DNA of 64,000 nucleotides, from the NCBI RefSeq assembly GCF_004698125.1, contig NZ_ML214298.1:763962-827961 (forward strand), written 5' to 3'. The DNA comes from Halosimplex halophilum (GTDB lineage: Archaea; Halobacteriota; Halobacteria; Halobacteriales; Haloarculaceae). Positions 8,474 to 16,843 of this stretch are shown piece by piece. The position numbers were made by a program, and so were the translations under genes. The first letter of the stretch is position 1. Each line of letters starts with the position of its first letter. The notes under the pieces are model-generated. The model worked only from the letters and a program-made list of their open reading frames with translations. It did not search any database and was not told the origin of the DNA.

Positions 8474-8602
8474 ATGGCGACACGCCAGTCCACGTCGGAC
8501 CCGACTCCGACATATCACACGTGCAGCTGTGGGAAACAGTTCGAGACCACAGAGGAACTGCTCGAGCACGCACGGGAGTCGCACGGGCTGAGCGTATTCT
8601 GA
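8474..8602 (+). CDS. 42-residue C2H2-type zinc-finger microprotein
   Basis: This frame encodes 42 residues, from the ATG at 8474 to the TGA at 8600-8602. Residues 17-40 form a single zinc finger: CSCG, a ten-residue spacer, then a helix with two His (EHARESH). The first 15 residues are Thr/Ser-rich. Haloarchaea are known to encode many such small zinc-finger proteins, some of which act in regulation; the role here is not known. A strong A/T-rich box 24-41 bases upstream and the intact metal-ligand set support it as a real gene. Confidence 0.75.
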   Translation: MATRQSTSDPTPTYHTCSCGKQFETTEELLEHARESHGLSVF

Positions 8603-8638
8603 CGAGCGCGCGCCGGTCTCGGGCTGGCCCGGCCTCGC

Positions 8639-8905
8639 TCAGTACACTCGCACCTGGAACCGCTCGTAGCCGCCGTGAGAGAGTTCCAGCGAACCGATCC
8701 ACCAGTTCCACCGCTCGACCAGCGAGTGGTCCGCCGGCGCGTCGGCGAGTTCGTCCACCACCGCGTCGGCGGTGAGTTCGTACCCCAGGTCCTCGGCGAC
8801 CCGCCCCGAGTCCGCCAGGTCCCGCGCCTGTCGGGCGACCACCCGCCGCGCGTCCGCGTCGCCCTCGAACCGTTCGAGTTCCGACTCCAGTCGCTCCCGG
8901 TTCAC
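8639..8905 (-). CDS. Small conserved-looking protein, unknown function
   Basis: An 88-residue soluble protein with a helical, charged N-terminal half (NRERLESELERFEG) and a C-terminal half with two Trp residues and a Tyr/Val-rich end (ERFQVRVY). I chose the GTG at 8905 because the longer frame upstream runs into the duplicated gene tail described below, and because a GCTTCAAGAG box lies 29 bases before it. No motif identifies a function. Confidence 0.6.
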   Translation of the reverse strand: MNRERLESELERFEGDADARRVVARQARDLADSGRVAEDLGYELTADAVVDELADAPADHSLVERWNWWIGSLELSHGGYERFQVRVY

Positions 8906-8975
8906 GACGCCACGGTTGTACCCCGACGCTCTTGAAGCACCTCCATCGCGGAAGATCCTACCCCGCGCCAGCCAC

Positions 8976-9186
8976 TCACGCCAGCCAGGCGTCCGCGATC
9001 GTGAGCGTCCCGCGCGTCCCGTCCCACTCCGTCTCAGAACCACCTTTTCCCACCCGGGTTTCCTCGCGCGCCGCCGGCGCGCTGCGGGGAACCCGGGCGG
9101 CAAAAACGTGGGCGAAAAAGCCGGACGCCTCGCTCACTCCGTTCGCTCGCGTCCGGTGAATCGGCGCCTGTGGCGCCGAACGGTCA
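8976..9186 (-). repeat. Intergenic element carrying a second copy of the dph6-like gene tail
   Basis: Bases 8976-9038 repeat the last 63 bases of the ATPase gene (9184-9246) at a constant offset of 208 bases, matching at 55 of 63 positions and including the in-frame stop. Between the two tails lie about 145 bases containing, in gene orientation: a GGCGCC hairpin just after the stop, TTCACCGG, a GGCTTTTT run, a second T5 run, and AAAAGGTGG directly before the copied tail. The copy has no start and is not a gene. The same order of modules follows the thiolase gene at 20891-21120. Confidence 0.75.
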
Positions 9187-9915
9187 CGCCAGCCACGCGT
9201 CCTCGATCCGCAGCGTCCCGCGCGTCCCGTCCCACTCGGTTTCGGACTCCAGTTCGATCGCCCGCTCCATGTGCGGCCCGTCGGTGACTACTGTCTCGAA
9301 CTCGCCGCCCTCGCCGAGGATGTGGACGCCGTAGCGCTCGTTGAGAGTTTCCAGTTCGTCGAGCGCGTCGGCGTCGAGCGTCCGGCCGAGCCAGGACTCG
9401 TCGAGGCCGCCGGCGGCGACGCGGATGATACGGATCTCGAAGCCGGCGTCGAGCATCGCGTCGGCGAGTTCCCGCGGGTCCCGCTGCCACAGCGGCGCGA
9501 ACACCTCGGCGTCGAGGCGCTCGGCCATCGCCTCGATGCGGGAGGTCTGGTACTCGCTCTCGACCGCGCCGGCGGTGACGCCCGCGAGGCCGCCGGGGAG
9601 GTCCGGATCGAGCTCCCGCAGGGCCGCCTCCAGCGGTTCGAGTTCGGCGTCGCCCTGCGCGCCGGAGTCGGTCGTCTCCCCGGCCCCGAAGTCGTCGGGT
9701 TCGACCTCGACCAGCGGGATCCCGACGCTCTCGGCGGCCAGGCCGGCCAGTCGCGTCGCCGGGACGTGGTACATGTAGGAGTCGCCCTCCGGGTGGACGG
9801 TCACCAGTCGCTCGACGGGCAGGCCGCGTTCGAGCGCCCGGTACAGCGCCCACGAGGAGTCCTTCCCGCCGGAGAACAGCGAGACCCAGCTCCCCCCGTC
9901 CGCGTCGTCTGTCAT
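9184..9915 (-). CDS. Dph6-type ATP-pyrophosphatase family protein (diphthine--ammonia ligase-like)
   Basis: The 243-residue protein has the N-terminal PP-loop SLFSGGKDSSWAL, which binds ATP, and the later family segments EFEVFAPLW-like (AEVFAPLWQRD) and GGEFETVVTD. Members of this family (PF01902) use ATP to amidate diphthine on elongation factor 2 in the cytosol, and its archaeal members are assigned to that step mostly by homology. The ATG at 9915, not the upstream one at 9948, fits a CATATAAA box (9937-9946) placed about 26 bases upstream. The 3' end of the gene is duplicated downstream. Confidence 0.85.
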   Translation of the reverse strand: MTDDADGGSWVSLFSGGKDSSWALYRALERGLPVERLVTVHPEGDSYMYHVPATRLAGLAAESVGIPLVEVEPDDFGAGETTDSGAQGDAELEPLEAALRELDPDLPGGLAGVTAGAVESEYQTSRIEAMAERLDAEVFAPLWQRDPRELADAMLDAGFEIRIIRVAAGGLDESWLGRTLDADALDELETLNERYGVHILGEGGEFETVVTDGPHMERAIELESETEWDGTRGTLRIEDAWLA

Positions 9916-9936
9916 ACCGATCGGTACGCCGTGGCG

Positions 9937-9946
9937 CATATAAACC
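9937..9946 (-). promoter_or_regulatory. TATA box of the Dph6-like gene
   Basis: The minus strand reads GGTTTATATG, a near-ideal haloarchaeal TATA box, centred about 26 bases before the ATG at 9915. It rules out the in-frame ATG at 9948, which would lie upstream of the box. Confidence 0.65.
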
Positions 9947-10113
9947 ATCTTTTTCGACGGTGGACCGCGCTGAACCGTCGGCGGCTGCTCGGTCCAGGAC
10001 GTAGACGTACCGCCTCGTGTCGGGCTGTACTCCTCGCAGTCCCCCGCTCGACCGGTTTGACGGATCCGCCGGTCCCCGGACGGCAGGACGGTCGCTGCAG
10101 GGGCATCGCTGCG

Positions 10114-10449
10114 TCAGTTCAGCCGCTCGACCCGGATGCCTCCACAGGATCGACAGGTGTCAATGTCGCTGTCGGGGGCGTAATACTTCTCGCCGCACGA
10201 CTGGCACCGGTGGCTGATTTTCCCCGTACCTCGGTCGGGAACGGACCGTGTTCGATCCTCCCCGGTTCCGCCGTCCCGTCCGAGAAGCACGTAGAGGAGA
10301 ATCCCGAGAAAGCCACCGAAGAAAGCGACGAGACCCCAGAGAACCGCGCTTTGCGAGCTGTTCTCGGCCGCGTCGACGAAGACCCAGACGGTTCCGACGA
10401 GTCCGACGACGAGCGTCAGGAACGCTAGAAAAACGAGCCCGTTAGCCAT
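10114..10449 (-). CDS. Two-helix membrane protein with C-terminal zinc ribbon
   Basis: A 111-residue protein: two hydrophobic helices (about residues 3-22 and 34-56), a charged linker, and a C-terminal zinc ribbon (CQSCG and CRSCGG with a 12-residue spacer). The arrangement suggests a membrane-anchored metal-binding or nucleic-acid-binding knuckle on the cytoplasmic side. Its function is unknown. The frame continues upstream to 10545, but the ATG at 10449 starts right at the first helix and lies about 27 bases after a CATTTACATTC box. It is divergent from the mutase gene. Confidence 0.72.
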   Translation of the reverse strand: MANGLVFLAFLTLVVGLVGTVWVFVDAAENSSQSAVLWGLVAFFGGFLGILLYVLLGRDGGTGEDRTRSVPDRGTGKISHRCQSCGEKYYAPDSDIDTCRSCGGIRVERLN

Positions 10450-10577
10450 GGTGCGAGATGTGTACGCGAATGTAAATGTCTTCTCGTAAGCTAGCAGGTC
10501 CGATCGGGGCCACACGAACTGGACACGAAACCCGGTTCCAGCCAACGGCTAAGGGGCCGCCGTGCGAACACGGGGGT

Positions 10578-12263
10578 ATGTTCGACTCCGACGACCTCGC
10601 GGCCATCCGCGAGGGCAAGGAGGAGTGGGAGGCCGAGACCCGGGGGCCGACCGTCGACCGCTTCGGCGAGCGCAAGGACACCTTCGAGACCGACACCGGC
10701 GGCCAGGAGGTCGACCCCCTCTACACCCCCGCGGACGTGGCCGACCTGGACTACGGGGAAGACCTGGGCTTCCCCGGCGAGGAGCCGTACACTCGCGGGG
10801 TCTACTCGACGATGTACCGCGGCCGGCTGTGGACGATGCGCCAGTACGCCGGCATGGGCACCGCCAGCGAGACCAACGAGCGCTTTCAGTATCTCATGGA
10901 CGAGGGCCAGACCGGCCTCTCGATGGCGTTCGACCTGCCCACCCAGATGGGCTACGACTCCGACGCCGGCATGGCCGCCGGCGAAGTCGGCAAGGCGGGC
11001 GTCGCCATCGACTCGCTGCGGGACATGGAGACGGTCTTCGACGGCATCCCCCTGGACGAGGTGTCCACCTCGATGACGATCAACGCCCCCGCGAGCGTCC
11101 TGCTGGCCATGTACATCGCCATCGGCGACCAGCAGGGCGTCGACCGGGAGGAACTGCGCGGGACCATCCAGAACGACGTGCTCAAGGAGTACATCGCCCG
11201 CAACACCTACATCTTCCCGCCCGAGCCGTCGATGCGTATCATCACGGACATCTTCGAGTACTGCGCCGAGGAGGTCCCCAACTTCAACACCATCTCCATC
11301 TCGGGGTATCACATCCGCGAGGCCGGCTCGACCGCCGCCCAGGAGATCGCCTTCACCCTCGCCGACGGCATCGAGTACGTCGAGGCCGCCCAGGACGCCG
11401 GCCTGGCGGTCGACGAGTTCGCCCCTCAGCTGTCCTTCTTCTTCGCCTCCTACAACAACATCCTCGAGGAGGTCGCGAAGTTCCGGGCGGCCCGGCGGAT
11501 GTGGAAGCGGATTATGGAGGAGCGGTTCGACGCGGAGAACCCCGAGTCCAAGCAGCTGAAGTTCCACACCCAGACCGCGGGGTCGACGCTGACCGCCCAG
11601 CAGATCGAGAACAACGTCGTCCGGGTGGCCTACCAGGCGCTGGCGGCGGTGCTGGGCGGGACCCAGAGCCTCCACACCAACGGCAAGGACGAGGCGCTGT
11701 CGCTCCCGACGGAACAGTCCGTCCGGACCGCGCTGCGGACCCAGCAGATCCTCGCCCACGAGTCCGGCGTCGCCGACACCATCGACCCGCTGGGCGGCAG
11801 TTACTACGTCGAGTCGCTGACCGACGAGGTCGAGGCCGAGGCCCGGGCGATCATCGAGGAGGTCGACTCGCGCGGCGGGATGCGCAAGTCAATCGAGGAC
11901 GGCTGGGTCCAGCGCCAGATCCAGGACGTGGCCTACGAGCGCCAGGAGGAGATCGAGAACGGGGAGCGGGTCATCGTCGGCGTCAACGAGTACACCGTCG
12001 AGGAGGACGCCCAGGACCCCGACATCGAGGAGGTCTCCGAACAGCAGGAACGGGCCCAGATCGAGCGGCTCGAATCGGTGCGCGAGGAGCGCGACGACGA
12101 GGCCGTCGACGCGGCGCTGGCGGCGCTCGCCGACGCCGCCGCGGGGGAGGAGAACCTCATGCCGTACATCGTCGACGCCGTGAAGGCCTACGCGACGACC
12201 GGCGAGATCTGCGACACGCTGCGCGACGAGTTCGGCGAGTACCAGCCCGGCGCCGCGATGTAG
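10578..12263 (+). CDS. mcmA1: Methylmalonyl-CoA mutase, large (catalytic) subunit
   Basis: The 561-residue protein matches the substrate-binding TIM-barrel subunit of methylmalonyl-CoA mutase: the RQYAGMGTA segment near residue 90, [40 protein letters not shown] (with the catalytic His) and GGTQSLHTN. It interconverts (R)-methylmalonyl-CoA and succinyl-CoA with an adenosylcobalamin cofactor, in the cytosol. The cobalamin-binding domain is absent, as usual for archaeal enzymes where it is a separate gene; that gene is not in this window. A GGCTAAGG box lies about 27 bases before the ATG. Confidence 0.95.
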   Translation: MFDSDDLAAIREGKEEWEAETRGPTVDRFGERKDTFETDTGGQEVDPLYTPADVADLDYGEDLGFPGEEPYTRGVYSTMYRGRLWTMRQYAGMGTASETNERFQYLMDEGQTGLSMAFDLPTQMGYDSDAGMAAGEVGKAGVAIDSLRDMETVFDGIPLDEVSTSMTINAPASVLLAMYIAIGDQQGVDREELRGTIQNDVLKEYIARNTYIFPPEPSMRIITDIFEYCAEEVPNFNTISISGYHIREAGSTAAQEIAFTLADGIEYVEAAQDAGLAVDEFAPQLSFFFASYNNILEEVAKFRAARRMWKRIMEERFDAENPESKQLKFHTQTAGSTLTAQQIENNVVRVAYQALAAVLGGTQSLHTNGKDEALSLPTEQSVRTALRTQQILAHESGVADTIDPLGGSYYVESLTDEVEAEARAIIEEVDSRGGMRKSIEDGWVQRQIQDVAYERQEEIENGERVIVGVNEYTVEEDAQDPDIEEVSEQQERAQIERLESVREERDDEAVDAALAALADAAAGEENLMPYIVDAVKAYATTGEICDTLRDEFGEYQPGAAM

Positions 12264-12411
12264 CCGGGCGGGACCGGCTTTCGTCCCGGGACTGGCTCCC
12301 GCCGCTGGTTCTCGGGTCGCTCGATACGGGGACGCGTCGCTGTGGTGCGGTCGGCGCGCGCTGGAGCCCGCCGGAACGCTCAAAGCCCGTCGACGCCAAG
12401 ACGCTCCCGGT

Positions 12412-12642
12412 ATGGACCCGGCAGTTCGTTTCTGGCTGTTGATCCTCGCGCTGGCGGGGACGGTCTCGGCGACGGTCCTGCTGGTCGTCTCGGCGTTCCT
12501 GCCGGGGGCGGTCCTCGGGACCGCCGACTCGGTCGGCTACGTCGTCTCCGTGCTCGTCGCGCTGGTCTCGCTGGGGCTGCTCGTCTGGTCGCTGACGGCC
12601 GCCAGCGGGAGTCAGGGCGGCGGGTCGCCGGGGGCGCGGTGA
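12412..12642 (+). CDS. Small two-helix membrane protein
   Basis: A 76-residue protein with two long hydrophobic helices (about residues 6-30 and 38-62) and a short Gly/Ser-rich tail. It ends two bases before the next membrane-protein gene at 12645, so the two are probably co-transcribed and may act together. No binding or catalytic motif is visible. A GCTCAAAGCC box lies 29 bases before the ATG. Confidence 0.65.
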   Translation: MDPAVRFWLLILALAGTVSATVLLVVSAFLPGAVLGTADSVGYVVSVLVALVSLGLLVWSLTAASGSQGGGSPGAR

Positions 12643-12644
12643 GG

Positions 12645-13103
12645 ATGGCCGACGGGTCGTCGCTCCGGTGGACGGCGCTCGCCGGCCTGTCGTTCGGCGC
12701 CGTCGGCGCCGGGCTGGTGGCGGCGTTCTCGGTCGCACCCTGGAGCGGTGCGGCCTGGGAGAGCCGCGCGCTCGCGCTCGTCGCGCTCGGCGTCGGGGCG
12801 GTCGGCGCGTGCTGCTGGCTCGCGGTGGTCGAACGGGTGGGGCGCTGGCGACTTCGACGCCGCGGCGCGCTCGCCGGCGCGCTCGCCGGCGTCTTCGGTC
12901 CCGCGGGGTTCGTTCTCGCGGCGAGCCTGTTCGGCGAGGCGCTCGGCGGGACCGCCGGTCCGGTCGAGCGCGTCGGCGCCGCGCTGTTCGTCGGGCTCGT
13001 CAACCTCCTCTACGTCGGCTGGCTCGCCCTCCCGCTGGGGACCGCGACCGGGTACCTGCTCGGCCGGCGGCGCGAGACCGCCCCGGAGCGGCGCCCGCTC
13101 TAG
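12645..13103 (+). CDS. Four-helix membrane protein, unknown function
   Basis: A 152-residue protein with about four hydrophobic helices and short Arg-rich cytoplasmic loops ([22 protein letters not shown]). The ATG at 12645 follows the previous small membrane gene by two bases, so translation is likely coupled. The frame is open further upstream but that part reads as a shadow of the upstream gene. Its last bases overlap the stop of the convergent SDR gene at 13100. No family recognised. Confidence 0.65.
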   Translation: MADGSSLRWTALAGLSFGAVGAGLVAAFSVAPWSGAAWESRALALVALGVGAVGACCWLAVVERVGRWRLRRRGALAGALAGVFGPAGFVLAASLFGEALGGTAGPVERVGAALFVGLVNLLYVGWLALPLGTATGYLLGRRRETAPERRPL

Positions 13104-13885
13104 CTCCGCATCGCGCCGCCGTCGATGGGCAGCGCCGTCCCGGTGACGAAACTCGCCCGCGGGCTGGCGAGGAACGCCACCACGTCGCCGAGCTCCTGGG
13201 GGTCGCCGATCCGCCCGAGGGGGACCGACGAGCCCTTGTCTTCCAGCCCCTCCTCGTAGCTGTCGTACTCGCCGCGCTCGACGCCGTCCTCGATGAGCTC
13301 CTCGATACGGGCGGTCTCGTGGGCACCGGGCAGGACGGCGTTCACGCGAACGTCGGGCGCGAACTCCCGCGCCTGGGTCTTGACCATGCCGATGACCGCC
13401 CGGCGGACCGCGTTCGACAGGACCAGGTCGTCGATGACCTCACGGACCGACCGCGAGGTGATCGCCGTGATCGACCCCTGGTCGGACTCGGCGAGGTGGG
13501 GGTGGGCGAAGCGGGTCGTCCAGACCGCCGACATGACGAGCGTGTCGTAGGCGCCGTACCAGTCCTCGTCGTCCATCTCCAGGAACGCGCCGCTGGGCGG
13601 CCCGCCCGCGCTCATGACGACCTGGTCGATCCCGCCGAACTCCTCGGCCACCTGATCGACGTAGGCCTCGACCTCCGCCCGGTCCGTCAGGTCGACTTCC
13701 ACGGCGAGCACGTCGCCGTCGCCCAGCGATTCGAGGTCCGCTTCGGCCGATTCGAGGTGCGATTCGGTGCGGCCGCAGACCGCCACGTCCGCGCCCTCGC
13801 GGGCGAGCGCCTTCGCGCTCGCGAGGCCGAGACCGCTGGAGCTGGCCGTCGTCAGTGCCGCGCTGCCGTCGAGTTGCAAATCCAT
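13100..13885 (-). CDS. Atypical SDR-fold protein lacking the Tyr/Lys catalytic pair
   Basis: The 261-residue protein has the SDR Rossmann fold: TASSSGLGLASAKAL for the dinucleotide loop, an MSAGGPP segment in the NNAG position, and the C-terminal GTALPIDGG turn. Ser144 is kept, but where YXXXK is expected the sequence reads LSNAV (L156, V160), so the acid/base Tyr and Lys are missing. A subgroup of reductase-like SDRs with an LSNxxR signature and no normal catalytic set is known in bacteria and archaea; I place this protein there. Substrate unknown. A TTCTTTGAGG box lies about 27 bases before the ATG. Confidence 0.82.
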   Translation of the reverse strand: MDLQLDGSAALTTASSSGLGLASAKALAREGADVAVCGRTESHLESAEADLESLGDGDVLAVEVDLTDRAEVEAYVDQVAEEFGGIDQVVMSAGGPPSGAFLEMDDEDWYGAYDTLVMSAVWTTRFAHPHLAESDQGSITAITSRSVREVIDDLVLSNAVRRAVIGMVKTQAREFAPDVRVNAVLPGAHETARIEELIEDGVERGEYDSYEEGLEDKGSSVPLGRIGDPQELGDVVAFLASPRASFVTGTALPIDGGAMRS

Positions 13886-13970
13886 ACGCGTGTGGTCGGG
13901 CCGGCGCCTCAAAGAACCGGGAGATTCCGGATCGCTCTCTCCGTCGCCGACGCGCTCCTCGCGGTCCTGC

Positions 13971-15641
13971 TCACTCCCGCGCTCGCGCGGCGCGGTACCG
14001 GTCGCGGAGGGTGCCGGCCAGCCGCCGTTCCGTCGGCGTGAACCCGAGGAACCGGAGCGTCGCCGCGTACGCCGCGAGCCCCCCGAGGACGCCGACGACC
14101 GGTGCCGCCGGGCCGGCGACGGCGGCCTTGGCGCTCCAGGCGACGACCCCAAGCGGGACCGCGGCGACCAGCGGCTTCCCGTGCAGCGGCGTGAACGGCT
14201 GGAGCCGCTCGAAGTGGTAGAGGACGGCGACCTCCAGCCCGTTGTTCAGCGTCAGCATGAGCACGTAGCTCGCCACGAGGCCGGCGAGGCCGTACCGGAC
14301 CGTCAGCGGGACGGCGACGGCGGCCAGCAGGAGGGTGATACAGACGTTGACCGCGAGGTAGGGCCGCTGGTTGTCGGTCATCATCAGGAGGATGCCGACG
14401 CTGCCGGCGGCGCAGGCGCCGAACTGCGCGAGGACGAACCCGACCAGAAGCGGCGCGTAGGGGACGAACGCCGGTCCGAACAGCGCCATCACGGTCTCGC
14501 GGTAGACGACCACGGGGACCGAGAGGCCGACCACGCCGACGAGGACGAGCCGGCTGGTGACGTGGTAGAACCGGGAGAGTGCCGCACGGTGGTCGTCCTC
14601 GTGGAGCGCGGCGGCGACCGGCGGGACGAACTGGTTGAGCCCGATCAGCGGCAGCCTGACGAGCGACCCGACGACCATCCCGACCGCGAAGACGCCGCCC
14701 GCCACGTCCGTCAGGTAGACGGCGATCAGCGGGTAGAACCCGAGTCGCTGGATCGTCGTCGCCACCCCGCCGACGAACAGCGGAGCCGTGTAGCGGACGT
14801 AGCGGCGCCCCACCGAGCGGAGGTCGGGAGCGCTCGCGCCCTCCTCTCGTTCGGTGTCGTCGCTCCTCTCGGCTCGCCGGAACCGGAGCCCGATCCCGCG
14901 CTCGCGGACGAGCCACGCGGTCGCGGCGAGGCCGGTCAACCCCGAGACGGCGACGACGCCGACTGCGACGGCGACCAGATCCCCGAAGACGACCGCGCCG
15001 ACGACGCCGACGAGCAGCTGGGCCGCCGGGAAGCCGACCCGCAGCGCGAGGTTCAGCGCCGCGACCTCCTCCAGCCCGCGGAGCACCTCCGTCGCGGTGA
15101 ACAGCCACACCGTCGCCGGCAGGCCGACGGCGAACACGCGGAGCGTCGTCTCGAACAGCGGCCGCTGGTCGGTGAGCGAGGTCACCAGCGGCGCGGCCAG
15201 GTACAGCCCGGCGCCGAAGGCGGTCGCGACGGCCCCCAGCAGCAGCCCGGCGACCGTCACCAGGGCGTCGCGTTCGGCCGGCGAGTCGGCGTTCGGCAGA
15301 AAGCGGCTCAGCCCGCTCCGGAAACCCAGCGCGACGTGCAACAGGAACTGCTGGAGGCGCCGCGCGACGGCGAAGACGCCGTAGGAGCTCGCCGCGAACC
15401 CGTTGGTCAGGACCGCGGTAAAGGCGACGGTCAGCCCGCGCTGGACGAGGATGCTCGGCACCGAGACGGTCGCGCCGTGGGCGACCCGCTCCAGGGCGTC
15501 GTCCAGGCGCGCCTCGACCGGGTCGGCGGCGTCCGGATCGTCGGACCGTTCGTCGGCCGCCGTCGCCGCGCCGGCGCCGTCGCTGGTCGCCGTCGTGTCG
15601 CCGTCGTCGGACGCGTCGGGGACCGCCGGGTCGGGGACCAC
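13971..15641 (-). CDS. Polysaccharide/lipid-linked oligosaccharide flippase family membrane protein
   Basis: A 556-residue protein with an acidic cytoplasmic N-terminus (about 55 residues) and 12-14 hydrophobic helices arranged as in the MOP-superfamily flippases (Wzx/RfbX-like). The first helices carry the pattern RGLTVAFTAVLTNGF, typical of haloarchaeal members near glycosylation genes. It would move lipid-linked glycans across the membrane. No glycosyltransferases lie nearby, so the cargo is unknown. The start codon is GTG at 15641; a T6 run (TTTTTTG) lies about 27-30 bases upstream. Confidence 0.85.
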   Translation of the reverse strand: MVPDPAVPDASDDGDTTATSDGAGAATAADERSDDPDAADPVEARLDDALERVAHGATVSVPSILVQRGLTVAFTAVLTNGFAASSYGVFAVARRLQQFLLHVALGFRSGLSRFLPNADSPAERDALVTVAGLLLGAVATAFGAGLYLAAPLVTSLTDQRPLFETTLRVFAVGLPATVWLFTATEVLRGLEEVAALNLALRVGFPAAQLLVGVVGAVVFGDLVAVAVGVVAVSGLTGLAATAWLVRERGIGLRFRRAERSDDTEREEGASAPDLRSVGRRYVRYTAPLFVGGVATTIQRLGFYPLIAVYLTDVAGGVFAVGMVVGSLVRLPLIGLNQFVPPVAAALHEDDHRAALSRFYHVTSRLVLVGVVGLSVPVVVYRETVMALFGPAFVPYAPLLVGFVLAQFGACAAGSVGILLMMTDNQRPYLAVNVCITLLLAAVAVPLTVRYGLAGLVASYVLMLTLNNGLEVAVLYHFERLQPFTPLHGKPLVAAVPLGVVAWSAKAAVAGPAAPVVGVLGGLAAYAATLRFLGFTPTERRLAGTLRDRYRAARARE

Positions 15642-15778
15642 GGCGCTACGTTGGCGGATCGGGCGACAAAAAACCGCTGGAACGGCCGGGCACAGCTGTC
15701 AGAACAGGGGGAATACGAGCGCGCGGTGAAGCGGCGGTGTCACGACTGTCCAGTCGGGAGCGCCGGCCGCGAGGGCCG

Positions 15779-16234
15779 TTACGAGCCCCAGAAGTTGTCG
15801 CGGCTGCCGAGGCGCTCGCGGTCGTCCTCCTCCTCGTCGGCCTCGTCGTCCGCCTCGTCGGCGTCCGATTCGGCGTCAGTTTCGTCCGCGTCGTCGGGCT
15901 CGTCGGGGAGGCGTTCGAGCTCCTCGGCGCGGGCGTGGTTCGAGCGGACCTTGGTGATCTTCACCTTCGCGCGGGCCGGCGGCAGGACGCCGTCGACCAT
16001 GATGATGAAGCCGTCCTCGGTGCGGCCGACGCCGGCGCCGCTCTCGTGGATGTCCTCCACGGTCACCTCGACCTCCTGGCCGGGCTGGACGGGTTGACTC
16101 TTCAGGTCCTCGATCGGCTGGTTGTAGTGATTGCACCACTCGGCGCCCCCGCGGTCGCCGTAGTGCGTACAGCCCATCCCCTCGATGCGCTCCTGAAAAC
16201 TGGGGCACTCGTCCGCGAGTGGACAGTCGGGCAT
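15779..16234 (-). CDS. TRAM-domain protein with N-terminal Cys cluster
   Basis: A 151-residue protein. Residues 1-45 hold a Cys/His cluster (CPLADEC, GCTHY, WCNHY) that could bind zinc or a cluster. Residues 50-100 form a TRAM beta barrel (VQPGQEVEVTVEDIHESGAG to ARAKVKITKV), a fold that binds RNA in translation and tRNA modification enzymes. The last 50 residues are an acidic Asp/Glu tract ending in a basic-aromatic cap (DNFWGS). Free-standing TRAM proteins are abundant in haloarchaea and are proposed RNA-binding proteins. A GTTTACTTC box lies about 26 bases before the ATG. Confidence 0.82.
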   Translation of the reverse strand: MPDCPLADECPSFQERIEGMGCTHYGDRGGAEWCNHYNQPIEDLKSQPVQPGQEVEVTVEDIHESGAGVGRTEDGFIIMVDGVLPPARAKVKITKVRSNHARAEELERLPDEPDDADETDAESDADEADDEADEEEDDRERLGSRDNFWGS

Positions 16235-16355
16235 GACGGCGAGTAGCGCTGGGGCGAAGTAAACGCTTGCGCTCTCGCCGTCAGCGGCCGCGTTCGGCGT
16301 TTCGACCCGCCGAGCGCTCGCTCGCGGCCCCTCCCGCCGGTCCGCGGGCCGGCCC

Positions 16356-16712
16356 TCACCGCTCGGGCGGCACGTCCGCGTCCGGGTCGTTCGGAGGTCC
16401 GTCCCCGCTCGCGCCGTCGGGCCGCACGTCCTCGCCCGCGCCCTCTGCCCCGTCGGGGTCGATCCCCAGCGTGTTCCCCGTCTCGACGTGGTCGATCCCG
16501 TCGACCTCGCAGACCGCGCCGACCCGCTCGTGTGCGACGGACGCCTTCAGCGTCCGGAACTCCAGCCGTTCCTCGACCGTCGCGCCGGCGTCCTCGACGG
16601 CCGCCGCCACGCCGTCGAGGGTCGCCCCGTCGGCGACTTCCAGCAGGAGCTCGACCGACTCCCCCTCGACGGGGTCGTCGCGGATGGTGCGGACCGCTGG
16701 CGAGACGTACAT
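16356..16712 (-). CDS. Small protein resembling the subtilase propeptide/I9 inhibitor fold
   Basis: A 118-residue acidic protein without signal peptide. Residues 20-85 have the alternating pattern of a ferredoxin-like propeptide or inhibitor I9 domain: a strand (ESVELLLEVADG), a helix (LDGVAAAVEDAG), a strand (EERLEFRTLKASV) and the ending VCEVDGIDHVETGNTLGI, which resembles the end of subtilase prodomains. No protease domain follows and the tail of about 35 residues is disordered. It could be a stand-alone protease inhibitor or chaperone. This is inference from pattern only. Confidence 0.55.
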   Translation of the reverse strand: MYVSPAVRTIRDDPVEGESVELLLEVADGATLDGVAAAVEDAGATVEERLEFRTLKASVAHERVGAVCEVDGIDHVETGNTLGIDPDGAEGAGEDVRPDGASGDGPPNDPDADVPPER

Positions 16713-16843
16713 GCTCGCCCGTTGGCCCGTCGCCCCCGAAACGCTGGCGGTCGACCGCCTGGCGCGGGCCGGCCCGTCCCCGCCGCCCGCGACGGATCGC
16801 CGGTGTCCCCGGACTCTTCGGGGTGGCGTCCCTACCGTCGGCC

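Noticed and set aside
8305..8493. Minus-strand 62-codon ORF between ThuA and the zinc-finger gene
   Set aside because: It runs backwards through the promoter and start of the zinc-finger gene and has no motif.
8976..9103. N-terminal extension of the small gene at 8639-8905
   Set aside because: The extension reads through the copied tail of the Dph6-like gene in another frame and is very Arg-rich; a GTG at 8905 with a promoter-like box gives a better start.
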